Assembly (NCBI RefSeq): GCF_900091515.1
Contig: NZ_LT607410.1
Location: forward strand, 4,836,001 to 4,900,000
Reading direction: 5' to 3'
DNA length: 64,000 nucleotides
Origin: Micromonospora purpureochromogenes
Lineage (GTDB): Bacteria > Actinomycetota > Actinomycetes > Mycobacteriales > Micromonosporaceae
This document shows positions 58,571-64,000 of the stretch, in pieces (the stretch's first letter is position 1; each line of letters begins with the position of its first letter). Below the pieces are notes generated by a model, which searched no databases, had not been told where the DNA came from, and saw nothing but the letters and a program-made list of their open reading frames with translations. The position numbers and the translations under genes were made by a program.

Positions 58571-58576
58571 TACGCT
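58571..58576 (+). promoter_or_regulatory. -10 element (TACGCT), leaderless start of the DUF952 gene
   Basis: TACGCT lies exactly six bases before ATG 58583. Confidence 0.5.
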
Positions 58577-58582
58577 GCCGTC

Positions 58583-58921
58583 ATGATCTACAAACTGGTG
58601 ACCCTCGACGAGTGGGCGCGGGCCGAGGTCGACGGGTACGTCCCCGCCTCGGCGCTGGACCGCCAGGACGGGTTCCTGCACCTGTCGGCGGCGGACCAGA
58701 TCGTGGAGACCGCCCGGCGGCACTACGCCGGCGCCACCGGGCTGGCCCTGCTCACCGTCGAGGAGGACCGGCTCGGCGACGACCTGCGCTGGGAGCCGTC
58801 CCGCGACGGTGCCCGGTTCCCGCACCTGTACGGCGCGCTGCCACTGGCGGCGGTCACCGGCGTCGCGGAGCTACCGGCGGACGTGCCCGCCGCCGAGGCG
58901 GTGGCCGACCTGCTGCGCTGA
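58583..58921 (+). CDS. DUF952 domain protein
   Basis: 112 residues. The family pattern is IYKLVTLDEWARAE at the N-terminus, DGFLHLSAADQIVETARRHYAG in the middle with the conserved F-x-H-x-S, then LLTVEEDRLGDDLRWE and FPHLYGALPLAAV. DUF952 proteins resemble glutathione-transferase-like or ADP-ribosyl-type small folds and have no proven job. ATG 58583 is chosen over an in-frame start at 58475 because of the leaderless -10 at 58571. A 16-base perfect hairpin follows the stop. Confidence 0.88.
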   Translation: MIYKLVTLDEWARAEVDGYVPASALDRQDGFLHLSAADQIVETARRHYAGATGLALLTVEEDRLGDDLRWEPSRDGARFPHLYGALPLAAVTGVAELPADVPAAEAVADLLR

Positions 58922-58932
58922 GCCGGCAGACG

Positions 58933-58968
58933 AGGAGGCCCGGGACGAGTCGTCGTCCCGGGCCTCCT
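58933..58968. terminator. Bidirectional terminator after the DUF952 gene
   Basis: Perfect 16-base stem AGGAGGCCCGGGACGA (58933-58948) with 58953-58968, four-base loop. It lies between convergent genes; the minus-strand partner ends at 58980. Confidence 0.8.
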
Positions 58969-58979
58969 GGTGCGCTGGG

Positions 58980-60737
58980 TCAGCGGCAGAGCCGCCCGAT
59001 CTCCTCGGCGAACCGGTCCATCGGGTTCGCCTCGGCCGGGCCGAGCAGGTAGGTCTTCAGCTCGCGCCGGGCCTCGGTCATCGGGTCGTCACCGGTGCGG
59101 GTGAGCGCGAGGATCTTCTCCAGCTCGCCGCAGTCGACCGAGAGCAGGTACGCCGCCCGCGAGGTCGGGAACTCCCGGCGGAACTCGTCCTCGGGCAGCC
59201 CGCTCGGGTTGGCGACCACGTACGGCCGCTGGCTCTGCACGAAGTCGGAGACCACGCTGGACACGTCGCTGATCAGCAGGTCGGTCTGGTTGAAGCAGTC
59301 GAACAGCGCCGGGACGCGGCCGGTGACCACCCGGTGGCCGGGGCCGTCCAGCGAGGTGGCGTCGACGTCGCCGCCGGCCGCCCGGACCAGCGACACGATC
59401 CGCTCGTGCGCGGCCTTGGCCTCCTTGGACCGGGAGCCGGTCAGCGGGTGCGGCTTGTAGATCAGGCGGACCGCGGGCGAGGTGGCCAGCAGGCCCTTGA
59501 CGATCCGCTCCCCCATCAGCACCACCGAGGTGTGGTACGGGTCGTCGTCCAGCCAGCCCTCCCAGGTGGGGGCGTAGAGGACGGTGAACGGCCGGTCCTC
59601 GGCGCGCGCGCCGAAGGTGTGCACGCCGGCGAGCTGCGGGCGTCCGATCTCGACGATGTCCTCGTCGCGTACGCCGACACCCGCCCGGGCGTAGCGCTCC
59701 CGGCCGGCGAGGCCGGCGACCCACACCTCGTCGTACACCTTGCTGTAAGGGTTGACGCTGGCCTGCTTGTCACTGTCGCCGTGCCCGACGAAGACGTGCT
59801 TCATGCCGGGCTCGCGGAGCAGGTGGATGTTCGCGCCGACGTTCGCGGCGTAGAGCGCGGCGCGGACGCTGCCCAGTTCGAGGTTCATGAAGTCCACCCC
59901 GGCCGGTACGCAGACCACCGGCAGCCGGGTGTCGGCCAGCTCGAGGAAGGCCTCCCTGCTGCGCATCAGCACGATGCCGCGCTGGTTCAGGGCCTCGGTC
60001 GGGGCCAGCCACATGTTGGCCTGGTAGACGTCCTTGGCCGGGCCGGCGAAGTAGAGCGCCACCTCGGGCCGGTAGCTGTCCAGCCAGCGCTGGAGCACCG
60101 GCAGCACCGGGCTCTGGCCGGTGCCCCGGCCGCGCAGCCAGGTCAGCGCGATGATCGCGCCGACCGCCGCGGCGACGATGACGGCCACCGCGCCGACGAC
60201 CAGGACCGGGGCGACGTCGCCCTGGACCGCGGCCACCACGGCGGCCGGGATCAGCAGCACGTTCGCCACCGCCAGCGGGACGCCGGCGAGGTCGGACGCC
60301 CACTGCGGCGGGCGTGGCGCGGACCGGATCGGGCCCAGCTCGATGTTGCGGACCAGCGCGGAGATCGGGTTGCGACGGTCGATCATCGTGTTGAGCGCGC
60401 CGGAGAAGACCGCGATCACCCACACCGCGGCCGGCAGGATCAGCAGCCAGGTCACCTCGATCGCGGTCAGCCGGACGGTCGCGGCGACCAGCAGCACCGT
60501 GGCCAGGTCGCGGCTGAGCTGCCGGTAGCCCCGGTTGAGGCCGACCTTCTCCAGCAGGAGGTCCGACGCCGGCGACCACCGGGAGAGGGCGAACTCACCG
60601 ACGACGGCGGCCAGCCCGGCCACGGCGAAGACGGGCACCCAGCCGAGGGCACCTGCGACGAGCATGACCAGGTAGGACAGCACCAGCAGCGCGCCACGGG
60701 CGGCGACGCCGATGCGTTCCATTAACGTGCCGAACAA
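58980..60737 (-). CDS. CDP-glycerol glycerophosphotransferase-like protein with N-terminal membrane part
   Basis: 585 residues from TTG 60737, chosen because GGGAG lies eight bases upstream; ATG 60722 is the alternative. The first about 200 residues contain about six hydrophobic segments. The C-terminal about 370 residues match the CDP-glycerol glycerophosphotransferase (TagB/TagF) domain: HVFVGHGDSDKQASVNP, TVLYAPTWEGW, LIYKPHPLTGS and LFDCFNQTDLLISDVSSVVSDFV. Such enzymes add glycerol-phosphate or related units to wall polymers. The membrane fusion is seen in actinobacteria. Confidence 0.87.
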   Translation of the reverse strand: MFGTLMERIGVAARGALLVLSYLVMLVAGALGWVPVFAVAGLAAVVGEFALSRWSPASDLLLEKVGLNRGYRQLSRDLATVLLVAATVRLTAIEVTWLLILPAAVWVIAVFSGALNTMIDRRNPISALVRNIELGPIRSAPRPPQWASDLAGVPLAVANVLLIPAAVVAAVQGDVAPVLVVGAVAVIVAAAVGAIIALTWLRGRGTGQSPVLPVLQRWLDSYRPEVALYFAGPAKDVYQANMWLAPTEALNQRGIVLMRSREAFLELADTRLPVVCVPAGVDFMNLELGSVRAALYAANVGANIHLLREPGMKHVFVGHGDSDKQASVNPYSKVYDEVWVAGLAGRERYARAGVGVRDEDIVEIGRPQLAGVHTFGARAEDRPFTVLYAPTWEGWLDDDPYHTSVVLMGERIVKGLLATSPAVRLIYKPHPLTGSRSKEAKAAHERIVSLVRAAGGDVDATSLDGPGHRVVTGRVPALFDCFNQTDLLISDVSSVVSDFVQSQRPYVVANPSGLPEDEFRREFPTSRAAYLLSVDCGELEKILALTRTGDDPMTEARRELKTYLLGPAEANPMDRFAEEIGRLCR

Positions 60738-60956
60738 CGGTTACGCTCCCTAGAGATCGATGACGGGCGTTGCCCTTGTCGTCGACGTCACGCCGCGACG
60801 TGGGTGGTCTGTCCCGCGCCGTGTCCGGTTCGACCCGGCTGCGGGTGACTGCGACCTTAACGCGAGTGGATGCCCCGGTGTCGCTCGGGTGTCGGGCACG
60901 ATCATCGTCGCCGCGACCCGGGCCGGCGCGCCACCGGGGCGTGGGTGTCGGACCGC

Positions 60957-63035
60957 TCAACCGGCCGGTCGGTAGCAGGTCATCGCCCCCGGCCCCTTGC
61001 GCGCGGCGAACTTCTCAAAGCCGAGGTCGACCACGGTGTCGCGGGCGTACCGGTTGCCGTTGTAGACGCAGATCGTGCCCACGCCGACCCGCCGCACCGC
61101 CGTGGCCACCTCGTCCTTCGGCGGCTGGATCCGGCCGTCGGCGAACCCGGCGAGCAGCAGCCGGTCCTTGGCGAAGTCCGAGTTGAGGTCGTACTCGACC
61201 AGGTAGAAGTCGCGCGGCAGGACCACCCGGACCTCGCTGGTGACGATGAGCGAGGCCCGCATGATCACCGACGGGGCGAGCAGGAGGCCGTCCGGCCGGT
61301 CCTGATCCTTGATCCAGAACGCGATCTTCTGCCGCTGCTGGGGCAGCTTCCAGGTGGGCCGGTCGTGCGTCTGCACCCAGCTCTCCGGCGACCACATCGG
61401 AGTGGCCCAGACCGCGAAGCAGGCGACCATCGCCGCCGCCACAACGACCCCGACCGCGCCGCGCAGCAGCGGCGCGGGTGACGGGACGTCCACCGTGCAG
61501 AGCAGGCCGATCAGCGCCGGCAGCGCGAGCAGCCAGGGCACCCGCCAGAGCACCACCGAGATGCCGCTGAGGTCGCCCAGCACCTCCAGCACGCCGGGGA
61601 TCAGCAGCACGCTCATCGTCAGGGTGGCGCCGGCGGCCAGCAGCGCCGGGGTGCGGCGTCGGGCCAGCAGCGGACCGCACCAGAGCGCCAGGCCGCTGAT
61701 CACGCCGACGATCCCCACCAGCAGCGTCCGCCGGTAGGTGTACTCGGCGTCGAAGAAGGCGTCGTCCGCGCCGGTCGCGGTCATCCCGCCGAGCACCAGC
61801 CGGGACACCACGATCGCCCCGACCGGGTACGCGACGGCGGCCACCCCGCCGATCAGGGCGTCCTTCCAGCGGCCGACCAGCAGCATGGCCAGCCCCGCCG
61901 CGCCGACCAGCATCGGCAGGATGATCGCCGAGGTGGTGGTCAGGCCGGCGGCGGTCACCGACAGCGCGAAGACCAGCAGCAGCGACCGGCGCGAGCGGGT
62001 GTCGAACCACTCGGTGAGGTAGAGCCACATCAGCGGGATGACCGCCGAGACGAACATGCCCTTGCCCTCGTAGAGCCGGGGCAGGTGGAACGTGCCCAGC
62101 GCGGCGTCCGCGCCGGCCACCAGGTAGAGGTAGGCGACGGCGACGCTGAAGGCCAGCACCGGGCGGCGGGGCGCCCACCGGTGGACCAGCCGCCAGAGCG
62201 CCAGGATGGCCAGCACGGCCAGCGCCGGCAGCAGCACGTACCAGGTCGCGGAGGCGCCGTGGATGCCGAGCACCCGGCCGAGCGCGCCGGCGAACACCTC
62301 GATGGAGGGGGTCGGCGGCTGCGAGCCCATCGCCGGGGCGACGTTCTCGGTGAAGAGGAAGTCGTTGAGCGGGACGATGTCGCGCTCGGCCACCCAGACC
62401 GACTTGCCGACGTAGTAGACGTCGTCGGGCGTGTTGCGCGCGATGAACAGCGAGGAGATCGCCACCCCGACCGAGACCAGCAGCGCGTACGCCGACTGGA
62501 GCGCGGTCGGCGCGGGCGCCGCCGGCTCGGGCGCGGGCCCGGCCAGCCAGGCCCGCCGGGTCAGCAGCAGCACGCCGACGGCCGCGAAGATCCCGGCGCC
62601 GGCCGGCACCCACCAGGAGATGCCGTCCCCGGCCGGCGTGCCGGCCAGGCCGGCGGTGATCGCCGCCACGGCGGCGGCCGCCACGACCGGCAGCACCCAG
62701 CGGCGCGGGTGAGCGGCGGGGGCCGGGCTCGGCGGCGTCGACGCGGTGGCCGCGCCGCTGCGCCGCCAGGCGCGCACCCCCGCCCAGCCGGCCAGCAGCA
62801 GCGCGGACGCCACCCAGATCAGGAAGGTCACCGACGGGCGGAGGCTGAACAGGAACGCGGCGTGGTAGAGCACGGTCCACAGCGCGAAGCCGACCACGCC
62901 CGCGTCGGTGACGGCGGCGGGCGCCGCCGCGATCAGCGCGGACAGCCGGCGCCGACCGGGCGCCTGCGGGCTCTCGGGAGACGCGTCCGCGAGGGCGGGA
63001 CGCTCCTCGACGGCAACGTGGTCGGCGTTCGACAC
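60957..63035 (-). CDS. Large polytopic membrane protein, function unknown (possibly DUF6077-type)
   Basis: 692 residues from GTG 63035 with AAGGA about seven bases ahead. An Ala/Pro-rich N-terminus is followed by about 13-15 membrane segments (residues about 50-570) and a soluble C-terminal domain of about 110 residues (QKIAFWIKDQDRP...GTICVYNGNRYARD). The extracytoplasmic loop holding NTPDDVYYVGKSVW and PLNDFLFTENVAPAMGS recalls GT-C-like glycosyltransferases, where an acidic first loop is catalytic, but I cannot prove it. It sits upstream of the glycerophosphotransferase gene on the same strand, 219 bases away. Confidence 0.72.
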   Translation of the reverse strand: MSNADHVAVEERPALADASPESPQAPGRRRLSALIAAAPAAVTDAGVVGFALWTVLYHAAFLFSLRPSVTFLIWVASALLLAGWAGVRAWRRSGAATASTPPSPAPAAHPRRWVLPVVAAAAVAAITAGLAGTPAGDGISWWVPAGAGIFAAVGVLLLTRRAWLAGPAPEPAAPAPTALQSAYALLVSVGVAISSLFIARNTPDDVYYVGKSVWVAERDIVPLNDFLFTENVAPAMGSQPPTPSIEVFAGALGRVLGIHGASATWYVLLPALAVLAILALWRLVHRWAPRRPVLAFSVAVAYLYLVAGADAALGTFHLPRLYEGKGMFVSAVIPLMWLYLTEWFDTRSRRSLLLVFALSVTAAGLTTTSAIILPMLVGAAGLAMLLVGRWKDALIGGVAAVAYPVGAIVVSRLVLGGMTATGADDAFFDAEYTYRRTLLVGIVGVISGLALWCGPLLARRRTPALLAAGATLTMSVLLIPGVLEVLGDLSGISVVLWRVPWLLALPALIGLLCTVDVPSPAPLLRGAVGVVVAAAMVACFAVWATPMWSPESWVQTHDRPTWKLPQQRQKIAFWIKDQDRPDGLLLAPSVIMRASLIVTSEVRVVLPRDFYLVEYDLNSDFAKDRLLLAGFADGRIQPPKDEVATAVRRVGVGTICVYNGNRYARDTVVDLGFEKFAARKGPGAMTCYRPAG

Positions 63036-63205
63036 GGGTCGTCCTTGTCGTTGGGTGGGCGATGTGCGCGACAGGCATGCGGCGGGCGGCGCCACCGGCG
63101 CGGCCCGACTCCGGTCCGGGTTGCAGAGTAGCCCGAACCACCTTTTCGTGATGTCCGACAGGTGGCGTGGCGGTGACGCGTCGGGGCCCACCGGTCTGTC
63201 CCGGA

Positions 63206-63844
63206 TCAGCCGGACACCGGCGCCTCGCGCTGGCGGGGCAGCGCCGGCTCGGCGCCGAGGCCGGCCGCGACCGCCTCGGCGAGGGTGTCGAGGTAGGTGT
63301 CGGTGAGCGGGGTGCGGGCGATGGCGAGCCGCCAGTAGAGCGGCCCCACGATCAGGTCGACCGCGGCGTCCGGGTCGGTGCCGGCCGGCAGCTCGCCGCG
63401 CTCGATCGCCCGGCCGATGAGCTGGCCGCCGATCTCCTGCTGCTTGCCCCGGAGCACCTGCTGCAGGCTCTGGTCGATGGTCGGGTTGCGGGCCGCCTCG
63501 GCGAGCAGGTCCGGGATGATCTGCGAGGCCAGCGGGTGGCTCAGCGCGTGCGCCACCACCTGGAACAGCAGCGCCAGGTCGCCGCGGAGGGTGCCGGTGT
63601 CCAGCGCGGGCAGCTTGCTGCCGGCGGCGGCGACCACGGTCTCCAGGACCAGCTCGAGCTTGGAACTCCACCGCCGGTAGATGGCCGTCTTGCTGACCCC
63701 GGCCCGGCGGGCGACCGCCTCGATCGAGAGCCGGCCGTAGCCGACCGCGGCGAGCTCCTGCATCAGCGCGCGCCGGATGGCCTTCGTGATGTCGCCCCGG
63801 AGCACCGCGGCGCCGGCCGGCGCACGCCTCTTCTCGCTGGTCAT
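63206..63844 (-). CDS. TetR-family transcriptional regulator
   Basis: 212 residues from ATG 63844, GGAAGG six bases ahead; the in-frame TTG at 63886 is not used because it lies in the operator. The N-terminal helix-turn-helix is LSIEAVARRAGVSKTAIYRRWSSK, with a typical all-helical ligand domain after residue 60. The palindrome at 63878-63895 suggests autoregulation. Ligand and targets unknown; neighbours are a membrane protein and, beyond the edge, an unseen gene. Confidence 0.92.
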   Translation of the reverse strand: MTSEKRRAPAGAAVLRGDITKAIRRALMQELAAVGYGRLSIEAVARRAGVSKTAIYRRWSSKLELVLETVVAAAGSKLPALDTGTLRGDLALLFQVVAHALSHPLASQIIPDLLAEAARNPTIDQSLQQVLRGKQQEIGGQLIGRAIERGELPAGTDPDAAVDLIVGPLYWRLAIARTPLTDTYLDTLAEAVAAGLGAEPALPRQREAPVSG

Positions 63845-63877
63845 CGGGGACCTTCCGCAGCTGTCACATGGGCCAAT

Positions 63878-63895
63878 GTACCGCAACGACGGTAC
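63878..63895. promoter_or_regulatory. Probable TetR operator
   Basis: GTACCG-CAACGA-CGGTAC is a perfect six-base palindrome with a six-base spacer, and a second dyad (CGCAAC...GTTGCG, 63882-63902) overlaps it. It lies 34 bases upstream of the tetR start. Confidence 0.6.
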
Positions 63896-63919
63896 GGTTG
63901 CGTCCCGACGTGTTTTGGA

Positions 63920-64000
63920 CTACCGTCCACCCAGCGACGAGGCGGCCCCCGCGAACAGTCCCTCGTAAGATTCCATCGTCGCGCGCATCCCGTTGGCACG
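63920..64000 (-). CDS. Possible C-terminal end of a gene entering from the right edge
   Basis: A minus-strand open frame runs from the edge to TAG at 63920-63922 and reads 26 residues including TMESYEGLFAGAASSL. Third positions are mostly G or C, like real genes here. The fragment is too short to assign; it may equally be promoter DNA. Confidence 0.35.
   Translation of the reverse strand, partial: RANGMRATMESYEGLFAGAASSLGGR

Noticed and set aside
60738..60956. Gene or RNA in the 219-base gap
   Set aside because: No frame with coding bias and no convincing structure; probably the promoter region of the glycerophosphotransferase gene.

Overview
The window is a high-GC (above 70 percent) actinobacterial chromosome segment. 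Very strong G/C preference at third codon positions, many GTG and a few TTG starts, the GlgC/GlgM/GlgE/GlgB alpha-glucan route, a type-B-like three-gene succinate dehydrogenase and several short TANNNT promoters lying directly against start codons all point to Actinomycetia. The overall protein flavour suggests Micromonosporaceae (Micromonospora-like), but that placement is recognition, not a computed result. I see no tRNA, rRNA, prophage, insertion sequence or CRISPR array.

Layout. 1-1353: two FecCD-type siderophore ABC permeases on the minus strand (the second runs off the left edge) behind a clear iron box. 1451-6958: a YciI-like protein, a cytidine deaminase, the DEAH helicase HrpA and a small membrane protein. 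6980-11374: a LysR regulator divergent from sdhCAB, with a LysR-type dyad lying over the lysR -10. 11562-20927: a zinc dehydrogenase coupled to an SDR, a metallo-beta-lactamase-fold hydrolase, a dGTPase-like HD protein, the Tex RNA-binding protein, a small hypothetical and a DUF389 membrane protein. The SDR/MBL intergenic holds a perfect 24-bp inverted repeat between two G-quadruplex-like tracts.

21211-36342 is an exopolysaccharide or glycan locus: SGNH-type acyltransferase, GNAT, two GT4 glycosyltransferases, a DegT aminotransferase coupled to a small initiating phosphoglycosyl transferase, CapE-CapF-CapG for UDP-N-acetyl-L-fucosamine, a Wzy-like polymerase, a Wzx-like flippase and a PaaK/CapK-like adenylate-forming enzyme. 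36495-40629: a secreted multidomain M14 carboxypeptidase and an NAD kinase.

40642-49090 is a glycogen/alpha-glucan module: pgm and glgC (minus), divergent from glgM (plus), followed by glgE-glgB. Glucose-6-P would go to glucose-1-P, ADP-glucose, maltose-1-P, linear glucan and branched glucan with every step encoded here. Behind it, 49101-49303 holds a 20-bp tandem repeat and a 52-bp palindrome built from four 11-bp half-sites, just upstream of a secreted Gln/Ala repeat protein (49474-50934).

50971-63844: an App1-type phosphatase, a polytopic membrane protein, YaaA, a hypothetical, a TAXI-type lipoprotein convergent with a histidine kinase/response regulator pair, a DUF952 protein, a CDP-glycerol glycerophosphotransferase-like enzyme, a large polytopic membrane protein and a TetR regulator with a likely operator. 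The most unusual non-coding structures are the four-half-site palindrome at 49252-49303 and the hairpin/G-tract block at 13697-13875. Overall the window is chromosomal housekeeping plus a glycan locus; I did not find an unmistakable new defence or mobile system.
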